Below are positions 31,183 through 40,655 of a DNA stretch of 46,174 nucleotides, one piece after another. Location of the stretch: the IMG/VR virus record IMGVR_UViG_3300028786_000013, positions 1 through 46,174 of that record; one strand, given 5' to 3'. Source of the DNA: a virus. Position 1 is the first letter of the stretch. The number at the start of each line of letters is the position of its first letter. A model generated the notes under the pieces. The model was given only the letters and a program-made list of their open reading frames with translations, was not told the DNA's origin and did not search any database. Position numbers and translations under genes: made by a program.

Positions 31183-34100
31183 GTGCCTGTAGAACCGCTA
31201 CCAGACTGCGGCGCCGGCGGTGGCACCACCGGCCCAGAGTTCGACGTTGAGGGCACCCTCGTCTGCGACGTCGACGCCTCCGGCAACGTCATCGGCGTCG
31301 CCCTCGTCGAGGCCGTGTACGACGAGGCGACCGGCGCGCGCACCGGCACGCGCCTCGTCAGCGTCGTCGACGGCACCCCGTACGTACCGGTCGGGACGAT
31401 CCAGCCGTGCCCGGAAGGCTGTTGCCCGGAGCCGGTCGTGCTGTGCGACGTCCAGCCCGACGGCAGCAGCGTGCAGTTCGTCCGCGCCTACGCCGGGCAG
31501 ACCGACGGCGGCCTCACCACCACGGACCAACTCCTCGACGGCACCCCCTACACGCCCACCGGCACCGTCGGCGACTGTGACCCGTACACCCTCTGCACGC
31601 CGGATTCGAACCAGGATTTGAACGGCGACTGTGGCCCCGGTGAACCCGCCAGCCAGGCGGTCATCCTCGCCGACGGGCAGGCGCCGAACTCCGTCGTTAC
31701 CGACGACCCAACCGCCGATGCGCTCTGCGGCGGTACCTGGGGACCAGGACCTGACCCGCAGTCTCCGCCGTTCCCGGTGGACGAGTCGTTCCGGAACGGC
31801 ACCTTCGACCAGCCCGGCCCGGTCACCCAGGGAACGGCCCCGTACGCCGGGCTGACGGCATCCCCGGGGTTCACCGGCTCCAACGTCGACCCGGCCGGCG
31901 ATGGCTGGCTGCAGACCTCCGACATCAACTCCGGCACTAACGGCATCTGGCAGGTACCGGCCCCGTTCCCGACCGCAGCCGGGGCGACTGCTTCGATCAC
32001 GTTCACTAGCCATGACGGCACCGCACAAGGTGGCGACGGCATGGCGTTCGTGTTCACTGACGGCAGTGTCGGCGCCCAGGCCACGCCGATCGGCGGATTC
32101 GGCAACCTCGGTCTACAGAACTGGCAGGGCGGCTATGTCGCCGTTGTCCTGGACGAGTACGGCCAGACCTGCACCTGTGACCACACAGCCCCGCCTGGCG
32201 GCCCCTTCGCCGGCCCCTGCGGGTTCTGCACCAACACGATCAGCATCCAGCTGGCAGGCACGGCCCGTCAGGGCGCGTCCTGCGCCTGCTGCACCATCGC
32301 AACCGCTTCGGTCGCCCCACATCAGATCAACGGCACAACCCGCTCCACGCCCGGCCGACTGATCGTTTCGATCATCGAAGAGGCAGGCCAGACCTACGTC
32401 AGCGCCTCCGTCATCTGGCCCGGGGATACCGAACCGGTCCAGTACTTCAACCGCGTCAACGTCACCGCATGCGCAGGGCCCTCCCCGGCATCGCTGCGCA
32501 TGGCCGTTTATGGCGGGTCCGGTGGATCGTTCCGTAGCGAGCACGAGTTCCGGGACGCGCAGGCCATCGCCGCCGGCATTCAGGACTGGCGCGCGTTCCC
32601 GATCGTCACCGACCCGATCCCGGCCTGTGTCACCCAGGTCGACATCCACGCCGAAGTCGACGTCACGTTCGTCTCCGACACCCAGACCAGCGGCAACGCC
32701 GACAATGAGGCGTTCTTCTGGCTGGTGAACACCGCCACGAACACGATCGTCGACCGTGGCGAACTGTCGTCCCTGCCCTCCCAGGTCGGCAATGTCCACC
32801 ACCTCACGATCGACTCCGGCCTCATCCCGGTCGCCGACCTGCCCAACTACCGGATCTACGTCGGCGCGGAGACCCGCGACCAGTCCGGCTCATACGGCCA
32901 CCTGTGGGAGAACCTCGACATCAGCGTGTCCGGCGCTGGCTGCCCGGTCGTGCCGCGCCGCACGCTGGAGATCAGCGCCACCTGTCCGATCCCGGTGACC
33001 ATCGTGGGCGGTGGAACGGGCGACGGCGGCGGCTCCGCCCCGTCGGTGTTCAACGCGCCCGCCACGTTCGAGGACGCCGAGATCTGCATCACCATCGCAG
33101 GCGTCCGGCAGCAGGGATTCCGCCGCGAGGTCCGCACCCCCGACGGCGCCATTGCGTTCTCGTTCCTCGGCACCGACGGCATCCCCATCACGCCCGACAC
33201 CTGGACCCCCGGCGCGTGTGAGTGCGGCGATACCGAACTGCTGGAGATCTGCGACCTTGGCACCGACCCGCCCACACCCTTCGTGCGGCGCGTCACGTAC
33301 AACTGCGCTGGAGAGGTCGCCAGCGCGGAGGACGTCGACTACGTAGGTGTCCCGTACGTGCCCGTCGGCGTGGCCGGCCGGTGCGACGCATGCGCCCCGA
33401 TCGTCCTGGACCAGGTCTGCGTCATCAGCACCGACTTCCCCGGCGTGACGCTCCCCGCCACGGCGGTGCAGGCTTGCGACGGCTCGGTGACGTACATCAA
33501 CGCCGACACCGGCGACCCTTGGTCGAACGTCACCAGCGTCGTCATCTGCCCGCCGCCGAATACGCCATGGGAGCAGATCCTCTGCGACCAGGGCAACGAT
33601 GGGCATCAGTTCCGCCGCGTCTACAACCTGACGCCGCTCGGCTCCGTCATCACGTACGACGAGGAGTTCGACACCACCCCGTACGTCCCAGTCGGCCCGG
33701 TCGGCGTCTGCTGCAGCAACTCCGCCACCGTCCTCGTTTGTGACCTGCCCACCGGTGACCCCGACGGCATCCCCACCGTCACCGACAGCGGTCAGCAGTT
33801 CATCGCCGACACCGCCAACGCCGACTTCATCCAGCGCCCCGGCGGAGGCGGCGCACTATGGACCGGCGGCGTGATCAACTTCGGCCCCGACGTATCGCCC
33901 GGACCAGGCCCGATCACGCAGATCCACCGGTACGCCTCCGCCACCCTGCAAGCCGTACCACCCTCCTGCACCGACGGCACCGTCCACCTGTCCCTGTCCG
34001 TGGAAGTCCTCAACCAAGGACCGGGCGCCGGCTGCTCCGGCGCCGGACGGTTCCGCCTCTACCGCGTCTCCGACGGCGCGGTACTCGCCTCCGGCAGTCC

Positions 34101-36033
34101 GCTGTTCAACACCCCGGTCGGCGCGACGGTCGTCCTCACCATCGAAGCCGACATCGCCGACGTCGAGCTGAACACCGGCAACGTCGCCGTATGGCTGGAC
34201 GTCGAGACGTGGCAGACCGGCACCTGCACCCCGCCCGACTCCAAGACGTGGCAGGCGAGCCAATTCACCGCGGCCTACACCTACGGGCAGGAAGGCTGCG
34301 CAACGCAGTTCTTCCGCACGATCGTCACCGACTGCCAGACCGGCTCCGTCGTCGCCATCTCGGATAGTGACCTGGACGGAAATCCCTACGTCCTCACCGG
34401 CGACGCCGGCGAATGCACCACCGGCAGCGGCGACACCACCACCGCCCAGACGCCCGAGTCCCTGGCGCTCTGCGACATCACCGTGGTTCCCAGCCTCGAC
34501 GGTGCCCGGTCCGCGCTGAACCTGACGACCCTGCCCAACGGCCCGACAGCGGGAGCCTTCGCCAACGGCATCGGCTTCACCGTCGATCAGGGAGTCCCGG
34601 GCGGCTCAGGCACCTACCTCATCACCACCGGCACCACGCAGAACTGGACATTCAGCGAGCCTGCCATGCTGCGGTTTGGCGTGAACAACCTGAACGTCGG
34701 CGCCGAGTGCGTGACGCTGCCCGTCGGCACCGTGGTTGAGTCCATCCACGCGAACCACGTCTACAACTCGCTGACCCGGGTGCTCTGCAACGGCGGCGCG
34801 GCGGCCGGCATCGACGAATCAATCTTCACCCTCGACGCGGCCACGACCCTGGCCATCACCTCCAACCCGGGCGGCGGCGGACAGCGTGGCCTGGTTCGCC
34901 TGGAGGCCGGTCTCACGACCTTCACCGAGGTGCGGACCCCGTTCCTGCGGACCATCTGCCGGACCTGCGGCGCGGTGCCCGTCGTCACCGACACCGCTAT
35001 GGACGCGGTAACGCCGTACGTTCTGGTCGGCACTGTGGGCGTCTGTGACGTTCCCTTCACCCCGGCCGAAGCGACCACCCTGGTCACCCGTGACGTCGAG
35101 CAGCAGATTCTGTGCGACACGACGCCCACCAGGTTCCTCCGCCGGTACGTCTACGACGGCCAGACCGGGGCCATCGCCTCGTTCACCGACACCACACTCG
35201 ACGGATCCACCGCGTTCGCACCCGTCGGCGCGGTCGGCGTCTGCCCGACCGGCGCCGGCCGCGACGAGGAACTGCTCGTTCTGTGTGACGCCACGCCGAC
35301 AAGGTTCCTGCGCCGGTACAACTACGACTCCTCGACCGGCGCCCTCCTCTCGATCGTGAACACCACACTCGACGGTTCGACGGCGTTCGTGCCCGTCGGC
35401 GCCGTCGGCGTGTGCACGACCGCCATCGCCAGTGACTTCGACTTCCTGTCCACGGTGCTCTGCGACGCCAACGGCACGCAGTTCATCCAGCGCCTGACCT
35501 TCAACTCGGCGACCGGCGCGGTCACGGCCACCACCAACACGACGCTCACGGGCGCAGCGTTCGCCCCCGTCGCCCCCGTCGCGCTGTGCTCGTCCTGCTG
35601 CCCGGTGGTCATGGGCGAGGGCTGCACCAACGTCGGAAGCCTCCGGTACACCGCGCTGCGCCTCGCCAACGGCACCATCAGCCTCATCGACAGCGTCACC
35701 GGTGCGGCCGTCCTGCCCGCCAATATCGTGGCCTGCGCGCCTGCGAATGGCGTACTGCCGAACGTGGCCGCAGACCACTTCGAAGCGATCCCGGGCACGC
35801 CGTGGACCCCCGCGGCTATCCCCGCCGGGCGACGCCTCGTCAGCCTCACCTACACGGTGCTGACCGGCACCGCGACGGTTGTCGACGCCACGGGAGGAAC
35901 GTCGATCGCCACCATCCCCGCCGGTTACTCCGCGACCTGGACCGCCCAGGACGACCGGGAGACGTTGACGCCGCCGGCGAGCGTCACGTCCGTCGGTGGC
36001 CGCGTCATCGTCCTAATGCTCACGGCCGCGTAA
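31183..36033 (+). CDS. Large structural protein: LCD/PVG repeats and L-type lectin domain
   Basis: 1616 aa from GTG, AAGGGG seven bases upstream. Two building blocks are visible. One is a repeat of about 47 residues with the consensus LCD..-T.FLRRY.YD..TG.-..DT.LDG..-.PVG.VGVC, seen about ten times: twice at the start, and in increasingly regular copies at the end (nt about 35095-35600). The other is an L-type lectin or concanavalin-like domain at about 200-470, recognisable by TSHDGTAQGGDGMAFVFTD, GGFGNLGLQNWQ and GGYVAVVLDEYG. Further beta-sandwich domains interrupt the repeats. Cys is frequent and evenly placed. It must be a virion or tail-associated adhesin that binds carbohydrate; position after head genes suggests a head fibre or baseplate-independent spike. 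Confidence 0.75.
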   Translation: MPVEPLPDCGAGGGTTGPEFDVEGTLVCDVDASGNVIGVALVEAVYDEATGARTGTRLVSVVDGTPYVPVGTIQPCPEGCCPEPVVLCDVQPDGSSVQFVRAYAGQTDGGLTTTDQLLDGTPYTPTGTVGDCDPYTLCTPDSNQDLNGDCGPGEPASQAVILADGQAPNSVVTDDPTADALCGGTWGPGPDPQSPPFPVDESFRNGTFDQPGPVTQGTAPYAGLTASPGFTGSNVDPAGDGWLQTSDINSGTNGIWQVPAPFPTAAGATASITFTSHDGTAQGGDGMAFVFTDGSVGAQATPIGGFGNLGLQNWQGGYVAVVLDEYGQTCTCDHTAPPGGPFAGPCGFCTNTISIQLAGTARQGASCACCTIATASVAPHQINGTTRSTPGRLIVSIIEEAGQTYVSASVIWPGDTEPVQYFNRVNVTACAGPSPASLRMAVYGGSGGSFRSEHEFRDAQAIAAGIQDWRAFPIVTDPIPACVTQVDIHAEVDVTFVSDTQTSGNADNEAFFWLVNTATNTIVDRGELSSLPSQVGNVHHLTIDSGLIPVADLPNYRIYVGAETRDQSGSYGHLWENLDISVSGAGCPVVPRRTLEISATCPIPVTIVGGGTGDGGGSAPSVFNAPATFEDAEICITIAGVRQQGFRREVRTPDGAIAFSFLGTDGIPITPDTWTPGACECGDTELLEICDLGTDPPTPFVRRVTYNCAGEVASAEDVDYVGVPYVPVGVAGRCDACAPIVLDQVCVISTDFPGVTLPATAVQACDGSVTYINADTGDPWSNVTSVVICPPPNTPWEQILCDQGNDGHQFRRVYNLTPLGSVITYDEEFDTTPYVPVGPVGVCCSNSATVLVCDLPTGDPDGIPTVTDSGQQFIADTANADFIQRPGGGGALWTGGVINFGPDVSPGPGPITQIHRYASATLQAVPPSCTDGTVHLSLSVEVLNQGPGAGCSGAGRFRLYRVSDGAVLASGSPLFNTPVGATVVLTIEADIADVELNTGNVAVWLDVETWQTGTCTPPDSKTWQASQFTAAYTYGQEGCATQFFRTIVTDCQTGSVVAISDSDLDGNPYVLTGDAGECTTGSGDTTTAQTPESLALCDITVVPSLDGARSALNLTTLPNGPTAGAFANGIGFTVDQGVPGGSGTYLITTGTTQNWTFSEPAMLRFGVNNLNVGAECVTLPVGTVVESIHANHVYNSLTRVLCNGGAAAGIDESIFTLDAATTLAITSNPGGGGQRGLVRLEAGLTTFTEVRTPFLRTICRTCGAVPVVTDTAMDAVTPYVLVGTVGVCDVPFTPAEATTLVTRDVEQQILCDTTPTRFLRRYVYDGQTGAIASFTDTTLDGSTAFAPVGAVGVCPTGAGRDEELLVLCDATPTRFLRRYNYDSSTGALLSIVNTTLDGSTAFVPVGAVGVCTTAIASDFDFLSTVLCDANGTQFIQRLTFNSATGAVTATTNTTLTGAAFAPVAPVALCSSCCPVVMGEGCTNVGSLRYTALRLANGTISLIDSVTGAAVLPANIVACAPANGVLPNVAADHFEAIPGTPWTPAAIPAGRRLVSLTYTVLTGTATVVDATGGTSIATIPAGYSATWTAQDDRETLTPPASVTSVGGRVIVLMLTAA

Positions 36034-36042
36034 GGAGATCCC

Positions 36043-38115
36043 GTGTCCACCTCAGGCAGCTTCATCCCACCGTCGACACCCGAGTGCCCGTACGCCCCGC
36101 GCATGACCCGAGCGGCGGCGCAGGCCCTGGCGGCTGGCGGCGGCCTGCTGGAGAACTGCGTAGTAGTGCTAACGGACGGGCCGACGATCGGCACGGCCGG
36201 GAACACCTCGCCGACGGAGATCGAGCTGAACCCGGTCAGTGCGACCGAGTTCGGCCAGACGGCCCGGGTGCATACGACGTTCGCGGCGGAGGCGTGGCCG
36301 GGCGTCTATGACCTTGCCGCGAACAGCATCACCGAACTCCGCGACGACTTCGGCAACACGGCCAAGGACGTCGACGCGGGCGCCGCTACGGTGCATACCC
36401 AGTTCCCATGGCACCTCGGCTCGGCGACGCTGAGGGACAATTTCGTCGAGGACTCGACGCTGATCGGCTGGGACACCCAGGTCGGCGCGGTGACGAACAA
36501 CCGGGTGATCGGCTCGACGATCAACCTGACTGGCAAGCCGTCCGGCACGGTGGGCGACTCGCAGTTCACCAACACCACGGTGGTCAGCGGCGCCGCGTTC
36601 TTCGGCGTGAACCAGACGACCGTCAAGGGCGGGAACCTCCAGCTTGGTTCTGGTGCCGCGCTGGGCACGGTCGCGCTGACCCGCTGCGAGCTGAACAGTG
36701 TGACCGCGACCCGCGACGCGACGGCCACGGGCACCTTCTCGATCACCGGCTCCGAGGTCACTGACGCCACGATCACGCAAGGTGCAGGCTCCACCGGCGG
36801 CGTTACCGTGCTCGATTCCAAGGTGACGGCGGTATCCGCGCTGAACGTGGACGCGGGGTCCGGCAAGAGCATCAGCGTGAACAGTTCGGATCTGCAGAAC
36901 TACACGATCCGGACTCAGGACTCCGGCGGTAACGGGCCGTCCCTGGCCCGCTGCACGGCCATGGGCAAGCCGATCGTGGGGGACTCCATCCTGGTCCTGG
37001 GCGTGGGCGGGGCCGGGGTCACCGTTATCAACTCCCTGGTGGACGGCGCATCTACCGCAGGTGCCGGGCAGGGCAGCATCGAGCTGAACGGGGCGGCGGT
37101 CTCCGCCCTGATCCAGGACGCCGACATCCACAACTCCCGGATCACGGTGAGCCCCGGCGGGGGCGCGTTCCAGACCACAGGCGCGGAGTATTCGAGCGCC
37201 ATCATCAATGCGGCGTCCTCCTCCGGCGGCCGTCTCACGATCAACCAGACAACCGTGCGCAGCGGCACGATCAACCACGCGGCGGCTTCGACGGACAGCT
37301 TCCAGGTGACCGGCGGCCGGGTCGAGGGCGGCGGCCTGATCGAGCTACTGTCCGGCGACCGTCAGCTACTGGTCACGAACACCGACGTCATCAACGGCAT
37401 CATCCGGCAGACCACCGTGAACGCGGCGTCCGGATCCAACACCAACCAGGTAGCGGACTGCCAGGTACTTGGACTGGGCCGGATCATCTTCTCCGAGACG
37501 ACCCCGGCCGGACAGGTCGCAAGCTCGGTGAACCGTTCGACGGTCCGGGGCTCCTCGCTGGGCGGCGGCGTGGACGGCGTGCTGACCATCACCGGCGTCA
37601 GCGCCTTCGTCATCGTGGACTCGCTGCACGTCCAGGGCATCGTCACCCTGACCGACGTGCCCAGTGGCGCGCTGTCAGCCGGCACCAGCTTCCATGACCT
37701 GCGCGTCGGCCCTGCCAGCACACTGACGTACACCGCAGGCGACGCCACGGCCAAGCAGATCCGCAATATCGTGGTGGAGGGCCTGTCGACGCTGACCCTG
37801 ACCGGCTTGACCGGAGGCGCGGGCGGCGGCCTGGCCGACGTCTTCGGCGTGAACCTCCGAGGCCAGTCCACGATGACCGTCACCGGCGCGCGGGTAGCCG
37901 GCCAACCGGTCCGCGACACGACCGTCGAACAGGGCTCAACGCTCAACGTGGCCGCGAGCGGCTCCGTGCAGCGCTGCCGCGTCGCGGGAGGCGCCACCCT
38001 CAACACCGGCCCGTTCGTCCACTTCGACAGCGAGATGAGCCTCGCCGCCACCAAGACCCTGACGGCGGCCAACGTGAACCGGCTCGCCAACAAGGGCTTC
38101 GACGACTTCCTCTGA
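36043..38115 (+). CDS. Beta-helix fibre protein
   Basis: 690 aa, GTG with AAGGAG five bases upstream. The N-terminus up to about 90 is a small attachment domain. From about 110 to 650 the sequence is a long run of short Ser/Thr/Gly/Val/Asn-rich strands separated by turns, with no long helix, which is the pattern of a right-handed parallel beta-helix (pectate-lyase or tailspike type). Stacked NTT/TTV/GST motifs recur about every 20-25 residues. The protein likely forms a trimeric spike or fibre that recognises or degrades a surface polysaccharide; no catalytic triad could be identified by eye. It ends 15 bases before the H-type lectin gene. Confidence 0.7.
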   Translation: MSTSGSFIPPSTPECPYAPRMTRAAAQALAAGGGLLENCVVVLTDGPTIGTAGNTSPTEIELNPVSATEFGQTARVHTTFAAEAWPGVYDLAANSITELRDDFGNTAKDVDAGAATVHTQFPWHLGSATLRDNFVEDSTLIGWDTQVGAVTNNRVIGSTINLTGKPSGTVGDSQFTNTTVVSGAAFFGVNQTTVKGGNLQLGSGAALGTVALTRCELNSVTATRDATATGTFSITGSEVTDATITQGAGSTGGVTVLDSKVTAVSALNVDAGSGKSISVNSSDLQNYTIRTQDSGGNGPSLARCTAMGKPIVGDSILVLGVGGAGVTVINSLVDGASTAGAGQGSIELNGAAVSALIQDADIHNSRITVSPGGGAFQTTGAEYSSAIINAASSSGGRLTINQTTVRSGTINHAAASTDSFQVTGGRVEGGGLIELLSGDRQLLVTNTDVINGIIRQTTVNAASGSNTNQVADCQVLGLGRIIFSETTPAGQVASSVNRSTVRGSSLGGGVDGVLTITGVSAFVIVDSLHVQGIVTLTDVPSGALSAGTSFHDLRVGPASTLTYTAGDATAKQIRNIVVEGLSTLTLTGLTGGAGGGLADVFGVNLRGQSTMTVTGARVAGQPVRDTTVEQGSTLNVAASGSVQRCRVAGGATLNTGPFVHFDSEMSLAATKTLTAANVNRLANKGFDDFL

Positions 38116-38130
38116 GGCAGGGACGCCCTG

Positions 38131-38682
38131 ATGACGCTGCACGACACTGACGCCTATGTGGCTGAGGCCGCCTCGGCGACCGAGAGCCTCCCCGATCCGA
38201 CGACCGTCAACGGCCGGACGCATCTCCTCGTCAACACCGGCACCGTCACCGCAGTCTGGTCGTCGGTCGGTGCCACTCCGTTCCAGCAGGGGGGCGTGAA
38301 CGTCGCGACGGTCAGCCTCGCGCGCGGCCAAGCTCTGCAGGTCCAGTCCGACGGCGTTCACTGGGTCGCCAAGTCGTCCGGCATGCGGCAGATGGCATCA
38401 GGTAGCGGTGTGACGGTGGCCGGCGGTCAGCTGGTCATCGTCTTCCCGGTGCCGTTCGCGGTCGCGCCCAACCTGGTGGCGCAAGTGCAGGCCGCCGGGG
38501 GATCCAACGCACCGTTCGATATCCGTATCACCGCGATCAGCACGACGGGCGCGACCCTTGAGGTTCGCACTGCCGCCGCAGTGAACGTGGCTCTGATCGG
38601 GCTCACCGTCCTGCTTGGCACGACCGTATCGGTCGGTACCACGGTCCACTGGATCGCCACTGTCCCCGGATCGACGCCGTGA
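38131..38682 (+). CDS. H-type lectin domain protein
   Basis: 183 aa, ATG with AGGCAGGGACG upstream. The N-terminal half (1-85) is a small beta domain. The C-terminal half (about 88-180) fits the H-type lectin (Helix pomatia agglutinin-like) pattern: strands GQLVIVFPVPFAVAPNLVAQV and FDIRITAISTTGATLEV and ends in a VHWIATVPG strand. H-type lectins are hexameric N-acetylgalactosamine or GalNAc-like sugar binders and occur at phage fibre tips. Its stop overlaps the next start (GTGA). Confidence 0.65.
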   Translation: MTLHDTDAYVAEAASATESLPDPTTVNGRTHLLVNTGTVTAVWSSVGATPFQQGGVNVATVSLARGQALQVQSDGVHWVAKSSGMRQMASGSGVTVAGGQLVIVFPVPFAVAPNLVAQVQAAGGSNAPFDIRITAISTTGATLEVRTAAAVNVALIGLTVLLGTTVSVGTTVHWIATVPGSTP

Positions 38683-39881
38683 CGGTCCCCTGCGGGTGCT
38701 GCGTCATCGGCCAGGGGTGCCGGTTGGTCCCCTCGCCGACGCCTTCGTTCTCCGGCCGCCTGACGAACGTGTCCGGGAACCGGGCGGCCGGTCCGGGACC
38801 GAACGCCTTCACCTTCACGAACTTCGCCGGGTCCGGGGTCGCGGTCACCGTGAGCACGGTCGGCGACTCGCTGACCGTCCAGGCGGGCGCGCAGGAACTG
38901 GACACCCTGGCGGTCGGCGTCAGCCCGCCGGCGGACGTCACGGTCAACGTCTCGTTCTCCCAGCCGGTCTACCTGCGGTCGTTCGGCATCACCGACCTCG
39001 ACGACCCCACCGAGGACGCGTACAACTTTCAGCCGCAGATCGGCGGCGCCTACGGACAGAAGCAGTTCCTGGCCGGCCCCGGCTGCCACGTTGTGACGGA
39101 CTTCGCTGCCCAGAACCCTCAGGGCCGGGTCCACGACACCGTCAACAATGGGACCGGCGGGATGACTTGGCCGGGCACCCTGACGTCGAGCCTGACGTTC
39201 AACTACGGCCGGTGCTCCACGGCCGGGCTGGGCGCGTTCCTGACGGAGCTGGCGTTCGACTTGGTCGCCCCGACCTACGAGGCCGTGTTCTCCTGCCGGA
39301 TGCCGGACGGGGACGTGCGCTGGTACAACGCGGCGGGCGTGCTGATCCCGGACAGCGAGATTGCGCCCTGCCCGGTGAGCGGTCCGATCCCGGGCGCGCC
39401 GCTGATCGTCAACGATCTGGTGTTGGCCGGTGCCGCATTCAACGACGCACCGAACGAATTCCTGTGCAATGTTGTCCCCGCTCCCAGTTCCACGCCTGGT
39501 TTCGCGCCCACGGGTGTGTGCTTTGACCCCACCACGGGCAGCCCGTCAATGAACTGGGCGGGCGTCCCGTCGGCGAGTTTCGAGCTGGAATATGGCAGCG
39601 CGGCCGGTGTGTCCGGCGGCGTCCTGGTCGCCTTCTCCAGTGCGGCCTTCGGAGGGCTCATCACGTGGCCGACCAACCTCGCCCAGATGGCACCCGGTGA
39701 GGTACGGGTCAGCAACCCCAGCGGCATCGGTCATTACGCCACGCTCACCTACGTATCCGGCCCGCCGTCGGTCAGCCCCTCCGGCACCATCCGGATGGAA
39801 GGTGCGCAGACCCTCGGATTGCATCGGACGGCCACCAGCGTTGTGGCTCCGATCCGTTTCCGATTGGACCTGTATTCATGA
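38679..39881 (+). CDS. Cys-rich structural protein, tandem paralogue 1
   Basis: 400 aa, GTG overlapping the H-type lectin stop. It starts MTVPCGCC and contains at about 205-215 the block FSCRMPDGDVRWYNAAG that also ends its neighbour. The middle part is beta-rich with Gly/Asn. From about 230 an extra domain is appended (NDLVLAGAAFNDAP onwards) that paralogue 2 lacks. No family recognised; a virion surface or fibre-cap protein is likely from the context of lectin and beta-helix genes. Confidence 0.6.
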   Translation: MTVPCGCCVIGQGCRLVPSPTPSFSGRLTNVSGNRAAGPGPNAFTFTNFAGSGVAVTVSTVGDSLTVQAGAQELDTLAVGVSPPADVTVNVSFSQPVYLRSFGITDLDDPTEDAYNFQPQIGGAYGQKQFLAGPGCHVVTDFAAQNPQGRVHDTVNNGTGGMTWPGTLTSSLTFNYGRCSTAGLGAFLTELAFDLVAPTYEAVFSCRMPDGDVRWYNAAGVLIPDSEIAPCPVSGPIPGAPLIVNDLVLAGAAFNDAPNEFLCNVVPAPSSTPGFAPTGVCFDPTTGSPSMNWAGVPSASFELEYGSAAGVSGGVLVAFSSAAFGGLITWPTNLAQMAPGEVRVSNPSGIGHYATLTYVSGPPSVSPSGTIRMEGAQTLGLHRTATSVVAPIRFRLDLYS

Positions 39882-40570
39882 CCGTCCCGTGCGGTTGCTG
39901 CCCCGTCCCGGCGGAGGGCTGTTACCTCGCCAACCCGGATCTACAGCTGGGCCTGGGGACCAACCAGGGCGGCGTGCAGACCGCGCCTGGTGCGTCCGGC
40001 GGTGTCGTCCCGCGTGAGTTCGACTTCGCGAACTGGGCGGGCACGGGGATCAGCCTGCACGTGGACGTGTTCTTCACGGGGCCGCCGATGGGGATCATGG
40101 CCAACCAGATCGGCTCGACCGGCCTGGGCGGTACTCACCGGTTCGTGCTTACCTTCGGGCAGCCGGTCGGCCTGCGCGCTCTCCAGCTCTCGGACCTGGA
40201 CAACAACGCCGAGCAGTTGTTCGGCTTCAGCCCGTTCCTGTCCGGGGTGACCGGCGCCGGCATCATCCTGAGCACGGCATGCATCGGCACGGGCGCGCCC
40301 CCGCCGCAGGCGCCCGGCCAGGGCTGCATCCACGCATCGGGTGCGAATCGCAACGGCTTCGCGCTCTGGCCTAACGTCCTGTCCACCACGGCCGGGTGGA
40401 CGATCGCCTTGCCGGGCGCGTTCGGATTCGGCTTCCCGAGCATCACGATCGCGGATGGACTGTCGCTGCCGGCGTACTCCTGCCGGATGCCGGACGGGAC
40501 GCTTCGCTGGTACGACTCCAACGGAACCCTCGTCCCGTCCGTGAACGTGCTGCCCTGCCCCGGTAGCTGA
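39878..40570 (+). CDS. Cys-rich structural protein, tandem paralogue 2
   Basis: 230 aa, ATG overlapping the previous stop. Begins MTVPCGCC like paralogue 1 and ends with YSCRMPDGTLRWYDSNGTLVP. The shared start and finish show that the two arose by duplication, with the last 170 residues of paralogue 1 added or lost since. The last gene before the late element of the tail module. No terminator-like hairpin is visible between this gene and the tail gene. Confidence 0.6.
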   Translation: MTVPCGCCPVPAEGCYLANPDLQLGLGTNQGGVQTAPGASGGVVPREFDFANWAGTGISLHVDVFFTGPPMGIMANQIGSTGLGGTHRFVLTFGQPVGLRALQLSDLDNNAEQLFGFSPFLSGVTGAGIILSTACIGTGAPPPQAPGQGCIHASGANRNGFALWPNVLSTTAGWTIALPGAFGFGFPSITIADGLSLPAYSCRMPDGTLRWYDSNGTLVPSVNVLPCPGS

Positions 40571-40587
40571 GCTGGGGCGCGGTCACC

Positions 40588-40629
40588 TGGCTATGCTGGT
40601 GTGGTAGCGCCGCTGGTTTTGGGCCGGGC
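40588..40629 (+). promoter_or_regulatory. Start-associated late element, copy B (major tail protein)
   Basis: TGGCTATGCTGG (40588-40599) then the 22-bp element (40608-40629; CGCTGGTTTTGGGCCGGG core) ending 26 nt before the ATG at 40656. TATGCT occupies the -10 position relative to a start near the element. Confidence 0.75.
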
Positions 40630-40655
40630 CTCCTGACTTACGGGAGGTTGACGGC

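Noticed and set aside
31183-36033. Possibility that the large repeat protein is several genes
   Set aside because: One open frame with a good ribosome site; repeats and lectin domain continue without stops or internal ribosome sites.
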